A stretch of DNA of 64,000 nucleotides from Cognatishimia sp. F0-27 (GTDB lineage Bacteria > Pseudomonadota > Alphaproteobacteria > Rhodobacterales > Rhodobacteraceae), in assembly GCF_020667845.1 (NCBI RefSeq), contig NZ_JAFMPQ010000017.1, positions 1-64,000 on the forward strand, in the 5' to 3' direction. The notes below the pieces were generated by a model that saw only the letters and a program-made list of their open reading frames with translations, ran no database searches and was not told where the DNA came from. Position 1 is the stretch's first letter. Every line of letters begins with the position of its first letter. A program made the position numbers and the translations under genes. Shown here one piece after another: positions 54,798-63,884 of this stretch.

Positions 54798-56201
54798 TCA
54801 GACTTTTGTTGGGTCCAAAGCGCCTTCGGCGCGCAGGGCGGAATAGGTCTGGTCGGCAGCGCGGCGCACCGTCGACACGGCCAGGTCGATTTCTTCGTGG
54901 GTGATGGTGAACGGCGGCGAAAAGGACACCGCATCGCCGTTGGGCAACGCGCGGCAGATCACGCCATCTTCGAGGGCCGCGCGCACGATTCTGGGCGCCA
55001 CCGTCCGGCCGGGATCGAATTTCTCCCATCCCTCTCCGACGGGCCGGGCAAATTCGACCGCTGCCACAAGCCCGGTGCCGCGCACCTCCGCGGCAATCGG
55101 CATGTCGGCAAAGGCGGTGCGCAGGGTTTCCTGCATGTAGGCCCCGATGCTGCCGGCGCGTTCCACGAGATTGTCCTCTTCGAGAATGTCGAGATTGGCG
55201 AGCGCGGCGGCGGCCATCACCGGATGCGCCGTATAGGTGTAGCCATGGCCAAACGCACCGAATTTCGCGGCACCCTCGCCCGAGATCACGCGCCAGATCT
55301 CTTCGCCCACAAGCACGCCCGAGAGTGGCGCATAGCCCGAGGTGATCCCCTTGGCGACCGACATGAGATCGGGCTTCATGTCCATCTTCTCCGTGCCGAA
55401 CCACGTGCCCAGACGCCCGAAGCCGCAAATGACCTCGTCGGCGATCAGCAACACGTCATGGCGGTCCAGAACCGCCTTGATCTTGGGGAAATAGCCCTCC
55501 GGCGGGACGATCACGCCGCCCGCGCCCATCACCGGTTCCGCGATGAAGGCGGCCACCGTTTCCGGGCCCTCCGCTTCGATCAGCGTGTTGAGTTCGGCCG
55601 CCAGCCGGTCGCCAAACGCGTCGTCCGTCTCGCCGGGGTGGCGGGTCCAGAGGTTGTGCGGGGCCGACACATGCCGGATCATCGGCAGGGGGAGGTCAAA
55701 GCCGTTATGCAGCGCCGGCAGCCCGGTCAGGCCACCGGCCATGACGGTCACCCCGTGATAGCCACGGTCGCGCGCAATGATCTTCTTCTTTTCCGTGCGA
55801 CCGAGCGCGTTGTTGTAATACCAGACAATCTTGGCCTGCGTGTCATTGGCGTCCGAGCCGGACGCGCCGAAGAAGATCTTCGAGAATCCCGGCGGTGCCT
55901 TTTCGATGACGCGCTGGGCAAGGATCGCGGCGGGCTCCGTCGCCATCGACGAAAACCCGTGGAAATAGCTCAGCTTGCGGGCCTGGTCGGCCATGGCATC
56001 GGCGATGCGGTCACGGCCATAGCCGACATTCACGCACCACAGACCCGCCATGCTGTCGAGATAGCGCTTGCCCGCATCGTCCGTGATCCAGCATCCGCTG
56101 GCCTCGCGCGCGATCATGGCCGCGCCACTTTGCTCGTGCTGCCCCGCTGCGCTGAACGGGTGGAACACGAACTGCCGGTCGAGATCCCGGATATCTGTCA
56201 T
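54798..56201 (-). CDS. class III PLP aminotransferase
   Basis: 467 residues (MTDIRDLDRQFVFHPFSAAGQ). Phosphate-binding FFGASGSDANDTQAKIVWYY, Asp in VLLIADEVICGFGRLG and Schiff-base Lys in SVAKGITSGYAPLSGV. Typical of omega-amino acid/pyruvate or taurine/beta-alanine aminotransferases. Same operon as the DapA-like lyase and SDRs (11 bases before the lyase). Suggests the pathway removes a primary amine group from an imported compound. Confidence 0.88.
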   Translation of the reverse strand: MTDIRDLDRQFVFHPFSAAGQHEQSGAAMIAREASGCWITDDAGKRYLDSMAGLWCVNVGYGRDRIADAMADQARKLSYFHGFSSMATEPAAILAQRVIEKAPPGFSKIFFGASGSDANDTQAKIVWYYNNALGRTEKKKIIARDRGYHGVTVMAGGLTGLPALHNGFDLPLPMIRHVSAPHNLWTRHPGETDDAFGDRLAAELNTLIEAEGPETVAAFIAEPVMGAGGVIVPPEGYFPKIKAVLDRHDVLLIADEVICGFGRLGTWFGTEKMDMKPDLMSVAKGITSGYAPLSGVLVGEEIWRVISGEGAAKFGAFGHGYTYTAHPVMAAAALANLDILEEDNLVERAGSIGAYMQETLRTAFADMPIAAEVRGTGLVAAVEFARPVGEGWEKFDPGRTVAPRIVRAALEDGVICRALPNGDAVSFSPPFTITHEEIDLAVSTVRRAADQTYSALRAEGALDPTKV

Positions 56202-56219
56202 GCCCTTGTTCCTTCGTTG

Positions 56220-57317
56220 TTAGTGCGAGCGCATCGGGATCACCGATGCGTCTTCGTCCGTGTTGAGCCGCGCGCCGTCGTCTTCCGGCGCAAACAGGTG
56301 AATGGCATCTGGTTCAAAGGTGATCTGAACCGTCTGCCCGATGGAAAGCCGTCGCCCGGCCTCGACCCGAGACAGAAGTCGCGTGCCGTCTTCGAGCGCA
56401 AGCGAAACGATGAGCTCATGCCCGGTGTTCTCCACCAGTCGGATCGTGGCCGCGACATGGCCTGTGCCGATTGTCACCGCTTCGGGCCGCACGCCCATGA
56501 CACAGGGCCCGTCTTCGGCGGCAAAGCGGGCGCGGTCGAGCGGCACCGTCATCGCGCCACGGGTGAAGGTGTCGCCGGCCAGTGTGCCTTCGATCTGGTT
56601 CATCGACGGCGTGCCGATAAAGCTTGCGACGAAGCGGTTGGCCGGGCGGTTATAGACCGCGTCGGGCGTGTCGAATTGCTGCAAGCGACCGCCATGCATG
56701 ACCGCGATCCGGTCCGCCATGGTCATGGCCTCAAGCTGGTCATGGGTCACATAGACCATCGTCTTGCCGAGCCGTCGGTGCAGCTCGATCAGCTCCGCGC
56801 GCATGTAGCTGCGCAGCTTGGCGTCGAGATTGGACAGCGGCTCGTCGAGCAGGAACACCTTGGGCTCGCGCACAAGCGCGCGGCCCAGCGCGACGCGCTG
56901 CTGCTGCCCGCCCGACAGCTGCGCGGGCTTGCGGTCGAGCAAGGGCTCAAGCTGCAGCAGCTCTGCGGCTTTCTGGACCGCCGCGGCGCGTTCATCCTTG
57001 GGCACGCCGCGCTTGCGCAGCGGATAGGCAATGTTCTGCCCCACGGTCATGTGCGGATAAAGCGCGTAGCTCTGAAACACCATCGCGATATCGCGCTTGC
57101 CCGGGGCCACGTCATTCACGACACGCCCGTCGATGCTGATCTCGCCCGCGCTCGGAAATTCCAGCCCCGCCAGCATCCGCAACGTCGTCGACTTGCCACA
57201 GCCCGACGGGCCGAGCAACGCCACGAACTCTCCGGAGCGGATCTCGATATCGAGGTTTTCCAACGCGGTGAACGTGCCGAAACTCTTGCGCACGTTCTTG
57301 AGGGTGACGTCAGCCAT
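56220..57317 (-). CDS. ABC importer ATPase (MalK/UgpC type)
   Basis: 365 residues: Walker A LLGPSGCGKSTTLRMLAG, Q-loop VFQSYALYPHMTV, signature [15 protein letters not shown], Walker B VFLLDEPLSNLD, H-loop VTHDQLEAMT, then a TOBE-type C-terminal regulatory domain. This class energises carbohydrate importers. It begins 9 bases after the MalG-type permease stop and ends 18 bases before the aminotransferase gene. Confidence 0.92.
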   Translation of the reverse strand: MADVTLKNVRKSFGTFTALENLDIEIRSGEFVALLGPSGCGKSTTLRMLAGLEFPSAGEISIDGRVVNDVAPGKRDIAMVFQSYALYPHMTVGQNIAYPLRKRGVPKDERAAAVQKAAELLQLEPLLDRKPAQLSGGQQQRVALGRALVREPKVFLLDEPLSNLDAKLRSYMRAELIELHRRLGKTMVYVTHDQLEAMTMADRIAVMHGGRLQQFDTPDAVYNRPANRFVASFIGTPSMNQIEGTLAGDTFTRGAMTVPLDRARFAAEDGPCVMGVRPEAVTIGTGHVAATIRLVENTGHELIVSLALEDGTRLLSRVEAGRRLSIGQTVQITFEPDAIHLFAPEDDGARLNTDEDASVIPMRSH

Positions 57318-57326
57318 GGGGTCTCC

Positions 57327-58166
57327 TTATCCCTTGACCCCGCCCGCGCCAAAGCCGCGGGTCAGGTAACTTTGCAGGAAGGCGAACACAACGATCAGCG
57401 GCAGGCTCATCATCACCGACGCCGCCATCAGCAGCGACCATTCGATGTTGAACGCCGAGATCAGCATCGACATCACGCCCGTGGTCAGCGGTGCCACGCT
57501 GTCCGAATTCACCAGCACCAGCGCATAGAGGTATTCGTTCCACGACAGGATGAAGGTGAACAGCGCGGTCGAGATGATCCCCGGCAGGAGCTGTGGCAGG
57601 ATCACGTCGCGAAACGCGCCCATCCGCGTGGCGCCGTCCACGAGCGCCGCGCTTTCGAGATCCTCCGGGATGCCTTCCATGAAACTGCGCAGCAGCCACA
57701 GCGCATAGGGCAGCGCAAAGGTGGTATGCGCCAGAATGAGCGAGAGCAGCGTGTTCGACAGGCCGATTTCCACCATCATCAGGTATAGCGGAATGATCAG
57801 CACCACGGAGGGCAGCAGGTATGTGAAGAGCACAAGCATCGCCAGTGTCTCGCGTCCGCGGAACTTGAAACGCACGAGGCTGTAGGCCCCGAGCGTGCCG
57901 AGCAGCACGACGAAAACCGTGGTTGTTGTCGCCAGCACCACAGAATTGCGGAAATAGCGCAGGAATGGCGTCTCTGTCAGAAGGCGCCAGTAATGCTCGA
58001 AGGTGATTGTCTCCGGCAGCCATGTGGGCGGGATGCGGAACAATTCCGACTGTGGCTTGAGCGATGTGACAATCATCCAGAACAGCGGAAAGGCGATCAC
58101 GGCCACCAGCGACCAGGTGACGAAGTTCAGAACGATCTTGCGGAGCATTGACGATGGCAGGCTCAT
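57327..58166 (-). CDS. ABC importer permease (MalG type)
   Basis: 279 residues, six membrane segments, starting MSLPSSMLRKIVLNFVTWSLV. The EAA loop is ESAALVDGATRMGAFRDVILPQLLPG; LILSWNEYLYALVLVN follows. Second permease of the importer; 97 bases separate it from the MalF-type gene upstream. Confidence 0.9.
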   Translation of the reverse strand: MSLPSSMLRKIVLNFVTWSLVAVIAFPLFWMIVTSLKPQSELFRIPPTWLPETITFEHYWRLLTETPFLRYFRNSVVLATTTTVFVVLLGTLGAYSLVRFKFRGRETLAMLVLFTYLLPSVVLIIPLYLMMVEIGLSNTLLSLILAHTTFALPYALWLLRSFMEGIPEDLESAALVDGATRMGAFRDVILPQLLPGIISTALFTFILSWNEYLYALVLVNSDSVAPLTTGVMSMLISAFNIEWSLLMAASVMMSLPLIVVFAFLQSYLTRGFGAGGVKG

Positions 58167-58263
58167 CTCGCATCCACCCCCGCCGCGCCAGAGCTCTTCC
58201 GCACTTGCGGCCCTGCGGCCGCCGCGCGGTCTCGCGACATCACCGTTTCGCGGTCACGCAGCA

Positions 58264-59160
58264 TCACCGGCCCCCCGTCTTGCGCAGATACACCAGCATG
58301 AACACCAGCATCACCAGCATCATTCCCACGGAATAGGCCGCCGCCTGACCCATCTGGTTGAGTGCAAAGGCTTCCTGATAGACCAGCAGGCTCAGCGTCT
58401 GGGTCGAGGTCACGGGCCCGCCACCGGTCAGAAGGTAGATCAGGTCAAACTCCTTGAAGTCCCAGATCGCGCGCAGGAGGATGATCACCACAAGCACGGA
58501 CCGCAGCTGCGGCAGCGTCACGTCCCAGAACCGCGCAATCGGCCCGGCCCCGTCGATCCGCGCGGCCTCGTAGAGGTGATCCGGGATCGTCTGCAGCCGT
58601 GCCAGCACCGCGATCACCACAAAGGGGAAATACTTCCACGCGCCCACGAGGATCACCCCGATCATCGCGTTCGGCATCGACCCGAGCCAGTCGAGCGGCA
58701 TGTCGAGAATGCCCAGCTGCATCAGCCCGTGGTTCATCGCGCCATAGAGATCGTTGAACAGCCAGCGCCACACCAGCACCGCCACAACGGTCGACAGGAA
58801 ATAGGGAAACAGCACCAGCGACCGCGCCAGCGACCGGAACCAGATGTTCTGGTGCAGCAGCAGCGCCATCCCGACGCCCAGAACGATCTGCAAACTCAGC
58901 GTGCCCACGGTCCAGACCAGCGTCACCCGGAGCGAATTCCAGAACTCACGCCCGCTCAGCAGATCCCAGTAATTGGCAAAGCCGACAAAATCGCCCTCGA
59001 GCGTCGGCGTATAGATGGAAAAGAGGCTCAGATAGATCGCCGCCAGCAGCGGATAGACGATCACCAGCGAAAACACGACAATCGTCGGCGCAATCAGCAG
59101 CGCTCCCAAGCGCGCATATTGGCGTTCCAGAAGGGGGGTATTTGTGGTGGCGACGGTCAT
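58264..59160 (-). CDS. ABC importer permease (MalF type)
   Basis: 298 residues, six membrane segments with an N-terminal ALLIAPTIVVFSLVIVYPLLAAIYLS. EAA loop LYEAARIDGAGPIARFWDVTLPQLRSV. Partner of the MalG-type permease; follows the binding protein gene by 131 bases on the minus strand. Confidence 0.9.
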   Translation of the reverse strand: MTVATTNTPLLERQYARLGALLIAPTIVVFSLVIVYPLLAAIYLSLFSIYTPTLEGDFVGFANYWDLLSGREFWNSLRVTLVWTVGTLSLQIVLGVGMALLLHQNIWFRSLARSLVLFPYFLSTVVAVLVWRWLFNDLYGAMNHGLMQLGILDMPLDWLGSMPNAMIGVILVGAWKYFPFVVIAVLARLQTIPDHLYEAARIDGAGPIARFWDVTLPQLRSVLVVIILLRAIWDFKEFDLIYLLTGGGPVTSTQTLSLLVYQEAFALNQMGQAAAYSVGMMLVMLVFMLVYLRKTGGR

Positions 59161-59291
59161 GACGGGTTCAGGGCTTCCGACAAGGAATGGGACTCCAGCC
59201 TCGAAAGAGACGGTTTCGGGAAAAGGGAAAAAGCGGCGGATCCGTGCCGGGAGTGGAACACAGACCCGCCAATAAAGAAGAGTCCTGTGGC

Positions 59292-60629
59292 TTAGCCCGC
59301 CATGATCTCTTCAATCCGGGCGGTGGTTTCGCCCAGCACCTGATCGGCATTCTCGTCGTTGAGCACGACGCGTTGCACAAGCTCCGCAATCACGCCGGAA
59401 TTGACGATTTCCCCGGCCTTTGCGTTGGGCTGATGCTCTGCGCTTTCGCGGCCAAGGTTGTACCCGTTGGCAGCCGCCGCGGCCATCTTGTCGACCTCCG
59501 CGCTGTATTTCTCGATGATCGGGTTGTCCTGATAGGCCGGATCGGCGGAGATGGTCTGCAACACCGGCAGAACGTGACCCGGCGCGGCATGCAGCTGCTG
59601 GATATAGCCTTCCGGATCGAACAGGAATGCCGCGAATTGCTTGGTGGCCTCCATGTTCGGCGCCGCTTTCGGAATGAAGACCGACGGGAAGTCGTTGAAG
59701 GTCCAATGCGGAATATCCGCCGACTTGGTCGGGTAGAGCGCACAGGTCACGTTGTCGGCGATGCCGGGGTTCTGCGTGTTGACGTTGATCAGCACGCGCC
59801 CGGTATAGATGCCCGTCGCACAGGCCCCGGACACAAACGCCGTCAGGCTGTCGCCCCAGCTGTAGTTGGTGGCTCCCGGCGGGCAATACTGGCGCATCGC
59901 CTTGTAGAATTCGAGCGCGTCGCGGGTTTCCTGCGTGTCGATGGCAACCTGGAGGTCCGGGCTGAACACCTGACCGCCGGCCTGGTGGATCACCCCGATG
60001 AAAATCAGCGATGTCATGGAGTTCCGGCCATAGGGCAGGGGCGCGCCCCAGATCCCGCCACCCTGCATCGCTTCCATCGCCGCCAGCATCTCGTCCCATG
60101 TGCGCGGCGCGCTCTCGATGCCCGCCGCTTCCATGAGATCGGTGCGCAGCCACATCATGTTGGCCGCGGAGTTGCCGATGGAGGTGCCCGCATACTGTCC
60201 GGGATCGACTTCGTAGCCGTCATTGGCGCCGGGATAGAACTTCTCCGGCCCGATCATCTCGATCACGTCGTTGAACGGCTCCAGAAGGCCATTGCGCCAG
60301 TAGTTGGAGACCGCGAAGCTCGGCAGGTGCGTGACCACGTTGGGCACATCGCCGGATGCAAAGGCCGCGGCGAGCTGCGGCGCATAGCCTTCGTCAGACG
60401 TCTTTTCGAACACCACTTTCACATTCTGATGCTGGGCTTCGAAATTGGCGATCTGCGTCTGGTAGGCGGCAAGCTGCTCGGGCGAACTCTGCGGGGACCA
60501 CCAGCGAATCGTGATCTGTTCCTGCGCGACCAGTCGGCGTGGCATGGCCGCCATGGCGCCTGCTGCGGCCATGCCCGTAAGAACGGACCGGCGCGGCAAC
60601 GCGGGGGACGTGAAAGAGGATTTCTTCAT
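59292..60629 (-). CDS. Tat-exported solute-binding protein
   Basis: 445 residues. PRRSVLTGMAAAGAMAAM is a twin-arginine signal, so the protein is exported folded. The body is an extracellular sugar-type binding protein (family 1 fold): TIRWWSPQSSPEQLAAYQ, then SNYWRNGLLEPFNDVIE and WDEMLAAMEAMQGGG. Heads the importer-catabolism operon of eight genes on the minus strand. Transcription probably starts in the GTTCG/CGAAC region shared with the IclR regulator. Confidence 0.9.
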   Translation of the reverse strand: MKKSSFTSPALPRRSVLTGMAAAGAMAAMPRRLVAQEQITIRWWSPQSSPEQLAAYQTQIANFEAQHQNVKVVFEKTSDEGYAPQLAAAFASGDVPNVVTHLPSFAVSNYWRNGLLEPFNDVIEMIGPEKFYPGANDGYEVDPGQYAGTSIGNSAANMMWLRTDLMEAAGIESAPRTWDEMLAAMEAMQGGGIWGAPLPYGRNSMTSLIFIGVIHQAGGQVFSPDLQVAIDTQETRDALEFYKAMRQYCPPGATNYSWGDSLTAFVSGACATGIYTGRVLINVNTQNPGIADNVTCALYPTKSADIPHWTFNDFPSVFIPKAAPNMEATKQFAAFLFDPEGYIQQLHAAPGHVLPVLQTISADPAYQDNPIIEKYSAEVDKMAAAAANGYNLGRESAEHQPNAKAGEIVNSGVIAELVQRVVLNDENADQVLGETTARIEEIMAG

Positions 60630-60650
60630 GGGGTCTCTCCTGTCGACTGT

Positions 60651-60674
60651 GTTCGCATATCGAACTTATGTTCG
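60651..60674. promoter_or_regulatory. IclR-type operator between binding protein and regulator genes
   Basis: GTTCG-N5-CGAAC-N4-GTTCG: the first two units form a palindrome (60651-60665) and the second and third another (60661-60674). IclR-family proteins bind such spaced palindromes. It lies 21-45 bases before the binding-protein ATG and 119 bases before the IclR gene. Confidence 0.6.
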
Positions 60675-60793
60675 TAATACTGTTGACAGGTCGCCTGCAA
60701 AGCAAGCATTTTCTGAGGAGCAACGCGAAAACTTCGGATCTTTCAGTAATCGCCGATTGGTGCTAACCCGTCTCGCGATCAAGAAAGCGGTAT

Positions 60794-61654
60794 ATGCACA
60801 TGGTAAAGTCTGTCTCCAAACCCGCCACGGCCATCTCCAGCGAGGCCCGGCTCGGGACCGTGAATCCGGAGCAGCAACCAGATGACCAGGACAAGCTTTC
60901 ATCGCGGGATTTCGTGTCGTCCCTGTCGCGCGGATTGGCCATCCTTCAAAGCTTCAGCCGCACCGGACGCAAGATGACGCTCTCCGAGGTCGCGATCGAA
61001 ACGGATATGAGCCGCGCCACCGCGCGCCGCTTTCTCCTGACGCTGGTCAAGGAAGGCTATGTCGTCACCGATGGCAAGCTGTTCGACCTCACCCCCAAGG
61101 TTCTGGAACTCGGCTTTTCCGTGCTCTCCAAGATCGGCATCTGGGACCGCGCCCGCCCCTTCATGGAGCGCCTCTCCGAACAGACGGGCGAATCCTGCAC
61201 GGCGGCGATTCTCGACGGGCTCGAAGTGGTCTATGTCGCGGGCGTGCAGGCTCATAACATCATTTCCGTGGGCATCTCGATCGGCTCCCGGCAATCGGCG
61301 TTCTACACCGCCAATGGCCGCGTCCTGCTGGCCGCGCAGCCCGAAGAATACTGGGACGCGACACTCGCCAATGCCCGGCTTGTGCCTCAAACGGAATACT
61401 CGATCACCCACAAGGCAGAGCTGCGCAAAGTGCTCGAAGACGTGGCACGTCAGGGCTGGGCGCTGGTCGACCAGGAGCTCGAAATGGGCCTGCTGTCCCT
61501 CGCCATCCCGTTGCATTACCGCTCGGGCGTGCTGGCCGGGGCGATCAACATCGCGGTGCCCTCGATCCGCGCCACCCCGGAACTCATGGTCGAAACATAT
61601 CTGCCCATGTTGCGCGACACCGCCGAACAGATACAGCTCTCGCTCGCCCGCTGA
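60794..61654 (+). CDS. IclR-family regulator (PcaR/PobR-like)
   Basis: 286 residues. Winged helix KMTLSEVAIETDMSRATARRFLLTLVKEGYV near residue 60 and IclR effector domain with ISVGISIGSRQSAFYTANGRVLLAA, ending AEQIQLSLAR. A long N-terminal tail (SVSKPATAISSEARLG...) precedes it. PcaR-type members respond to protocatechuate-pathway compounds, but the adjacent importer points to another ligand. Divergent from the catabolic operon, which it probably controls. Confidence 0.88.
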   Translation: MHMVKSVSKPATAISSEARLGTVNPEQQPDDQDKLSSRDFVSSLSRGLAILQSFSRTGRKMTLSEVAIETDMSRATARRFLLTLVKEGYVVTDGKLFDLTPKVLELGFSVLSKIGIWDRARPFMERLSEQTGESCTAAILDGLEVVYVAGVQAHNIISVGISIGSRQSAFYTANGRVLLAAQPEEYWDATLANARLVPQTEYSITHKAELRKVLEDVARQGWALVDQELEMGLLSLAIPLHYRSGVLAGAINIAVPSIRATPELMVETYLPMLRDTAEQIQLSLAR

Positions 61655-61727
61655 GCCCGGTCGACCGCAGCACGACGCGCCCGTGGGCCCCGGCCCCGGT
61701 GTTCGGAACGCGTGTTTCTTTGGGCCA

Positions 61728-61774
61728 CAAATATCCCGGGGAAGCGCGGCTTGCCGCGCTGGGGCAGAGCCCCT
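61728..61774 (-). repeat. two-hairpin 3' repeat element, copy 2
   Basis: On the plus strand AAATATCCCGGGG (61729-61741), stem GCGCGGC/GCCGCGC (61744-61759), stem GGGGC/GCCCC (61761-61773, loop AGA). Same order as copy 1 at 34602-34651, in the same orientation to the nearest minus-strand gene: here it begins 90 bases after the stop of the ATPase gene at 61864. The middle stem shares no sequence with copy 1 yet still pairs. Confidence 0.7.
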
Positions 61775-61792
61775 CTCATCAAAAATGCCGGT

Positions 61793-61836
61793 CCCATGCG
61801 CATGGGATGTGCATGACATGTGCATGGATTGTGCAT
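61793..61836. repeat. phased TGYGCAT array with palindrome
   Basis: TGCGCAT at 61797 and TGTGCAT at 61808, 61819 and 61830 occur exactly 11 bp apart. The first unit is part of the perfect 14-bp palindrome CCCATGCGCATGGG (61793-61806). Located between convergent genes, beside repeat copy 2. Function unknown. Confidence 0.6.
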
Positions 61837-61863
61837 CGCGGGCCCGGCGCCGCAAAACCGCCT

Positions 61864-62889
61864 TCAGAGCACGTCGAGCTCCTCGGCGCGATGACAGGCC
61901 GTGCGCGATCCCGCCACGTCGCGCAGCTCGGGGCGTTCCTGCCGGCAGCGGTCAATCGCAAACGGGCAGCGCGGGTGAAACGCGCAGCCCTTGGGCGGGT
62001 TGATCGGGTCCGGGATTTCCCCCACCGGAAGCGCCGCTTCACGGCCGAACCCGTCCAGTTTCGGCGCCGCAGCCAGCAGCATCTGGGTATAGGGATGGCG
62101 TGGTGTGGCAAACAGGGTCTGTGGGTCTGCCTCTTCCACAAGCCGCCCGAGATAGAGCACGCCAATGCGGTCCGCCATATGGCGCACAACGGTCAAGTCA
62201 TGGGAAATAAACAGGAATGTGAGCCCAAGATCCGCTTTCAGATCGGACATCAGGTTGAGCACCTGCGCCTGAACGCTCACATCGAGCGCGGAGGTCGGCT
62301 CGTCGCAGACGATGAAATCCGGATTCGAGGACAGCGCCCGCGCGATGCACAAACGCTGCCTTTGCCCACCGGAAAACTCATGCGGAAATTTCTCCGCGTC
62401 CTCCGCCGAAAGCCCGACCTTCTCAAGCAGCGCTTCGGCCAGACCTTCCGTGTCTCCGCCGCGCGCCGCCACCGGTTCGGTGATGATGTTCCGCACTTTC
62501 CAACGCGGGTTGAGGCTTGCAAAGGGATCCTGAAAAACCATTTGAATCCGGGATCTTACCGCATCGAGCGCCTCCGCTGACGCTTCCCGTGACAGGTCCA
62601 CGCCGCCCACGGTGACTCGGCCTTCGCTCGGCGGCAACAGGCCGACCATCATCTTGCCGATGGTGGATTTGCCCGAGCCCGATTCGCCCACCAGCGCATA
62701 GGTGGAATGCGTCGGGATCTCGAAAGACACATCCGACACGGCAGTCAGGATGCGCTTGGGCAGCCGTTCCACCACCCGGTTCAGCCAAGGTTTGGAGACG
62801 TCGAAGCGGCGTGTCAGGCCCGCAACAGAAACCATGATCGTTTCGGCCTCGGTATCGGCGCCCGGTTTGCTTGCGGTTTTCGTGGCCAT
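61864..62889 (-). CDS. peptide/nickel-type ABC transporter ATPase (OppF/DppF)
   Basis: 341 residues from the ATG at 62889. Walker [16 protein letters not shown], signature EFSGGQRQRLCIARAL, Walker B IVCDEPTSALDVSVQAQ, with the C-terminal oligopeptide/dipeptide transporter motif CAFHPRCPFAIDRCRQE near residues 302-318, which binds an iron-sulphur cluster in related proteins. Overlaps the stop of the OppD-type gene by one base. Membrane and binding subunits are not in the window. Confidence 0.93.
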   Translation of the reverse strand: MATKTASKPGADTEAETIMVSVAGLTRRFDVSKPWLNRVVERLPKRILTAVSDVSFEIPTHSTYALVGESGSGKSTIGKMMVGLLPPSEGRVTVGGVDLSREASAEALDAVRSRIQMVFQDPFASLNPRWKVRNIITEPVAARGGDTEGLAEALLEKVGLSAEDAEKFPHEFSGGQRQRLCIARALSSNPDFIVCDEPTSALDVSVQAQVLNLMSDLKADLGLTFLFISHDLTVVRHMADRIGVLYLGRLVEEADPQTLFATPRHPYTQMLLAAAPKLDGFGREAALPVGEIPDPINPPKGCAFHPRCPFAIDRCRQERPELRDVAGSRTACHRAEELDVL

Positions 62890-63884
62890 CACGATGCCTC
62901 CTCTGTCGCCCTGTCCCGTGCAATCGGAAACCAGCAGGCCGCGCGGCCCTGATCCGCGGCCAGCGTGGGCGCCGGATCCTGTCTGCAGCGCGCCTCGGCG
63001 CGGTTGCACCGCGGATGAAACGCGCACCCCGTGGGCAGCGCGCCCAGACGGGGCATGCTTCCGGGGATCTGGTGCAACCGGGTCTGGCCCATCGACGCCA
63101 TCGGCGCAGAGCCCATCAGCCCCTCGGTATAGGGGTGGCGTGGCAGGGTCAGCACATCGCGCACACCGCCAAGCTCGGCGGCCCGCCCGGCATACATCAC
63201 CGCGACCCGGTCCGCGGTCTCGGCAATCACGCCCATATCGTGGGTCACCAGCATCACGGCGGTGCCCCGTTCCCGACAAAGCCTTCTGAGCAAAGCGATA
63301 ATCTGCGCCTGAACACTCACGTCGAGCGCCGTGGTCGGTTCGTCCGCGATCACCAGATCGGGCTCCGCACAGAGCGCCAGCGCAATCACAACCCTTTGCC
63401 GCATGCCGCCGGAAAATGCGTGCGGATAGCTGTCAATGCGGTCCCGCGCGCCGGGAATGCCCACTTCTTCCAACGCCTTGATGGCCCGCTCCTGCGCGTC
63501 GTTCTGCGAGAGGTCAAGATGCTCGCGGATGGTCTCCGTCAGCTGTTCACCCACCGTCAGAAGCGGGTTCAGAGAGGTCAGCGGATCCTGAAACACCATG
63601 CCGATCTGGCGGCCCCGCACCTTGCGCATCTCCGCGTAGGGCAAATTGTCGATCCGACGTCCGTTCAACAGAACCTCACCGGAGGTGATCCTTGCCGGGC
63701 GGTCCAGAAGCCCGATCACGGCGTTACCGGTCATCGACTTTCCGGCGCCGGATTCGCCCACGACGCCAAGGATCTCGCCCCGCGCGATGTCAAAGCTCAC
63801 GCGATCGACCGGGCGCAGCACCGCGTGCCGGGTCGGGATCTCGACGACAAGATCGCGGACGGAAAGGACGGGGGTCTCAGACAT
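62889..63884 (-). CDS. peptide/nickel-type ABC transporter ATPase (OppD/DppD)
   Basis: 331 residues: Walker A VGESGAGKSMTGNAVIG, Q-loop MVFQDPLTSLNPL, signature AFSGGMRQRVVIALAL, Walker B LVIADEPTTALDVSVQAQ, H-loop LVTHDMG and the cysteine-rich tail CAFHPRCNRAEARCRQD. OppD-type partner of the next gene. First of the pair; about 116 bases to the window edge hold no gene, so permease genes, if linked, are further right. Confidence 0.93.
   Translation of the reverse strand: MSETPVLSVRDLVVEIPTRHAVLRPVDRVSFDIARGEILGVVGESGAGKSMTGNAVIGLLDRPARITSGEVLLNGRRIDNLPYAEMRKVRGRQIGMVFQDPLTSLNPLLTVGEQLTETIREHLDLSQNDAQERAIKALEEVGIPGARDRIDSYPHAFSGGMRQRVVIALALCAEPDLVIADEPTTALDVSVQAQIIALLRRLCRERGTAVMLVTHDMGVIAETADRVAVMYAGRAAELGGVRDVLTLPRHPYTEGLMGSAPMASMGQTRLHQIPGSMPRLGALPTGCAFHPRCNRAEARCRQDPAPTLAADQGRAACWFPIARDRATEEAS

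Noticed and set aside
54897-57788. 963-codon open frame on the plus strand
   Set aside because: It runs antisense through the aminotransferase and ABC ATPase genes, is rich in His, Arg and Gln and shows no family motif; it is a by-product of high GC and codon bias.
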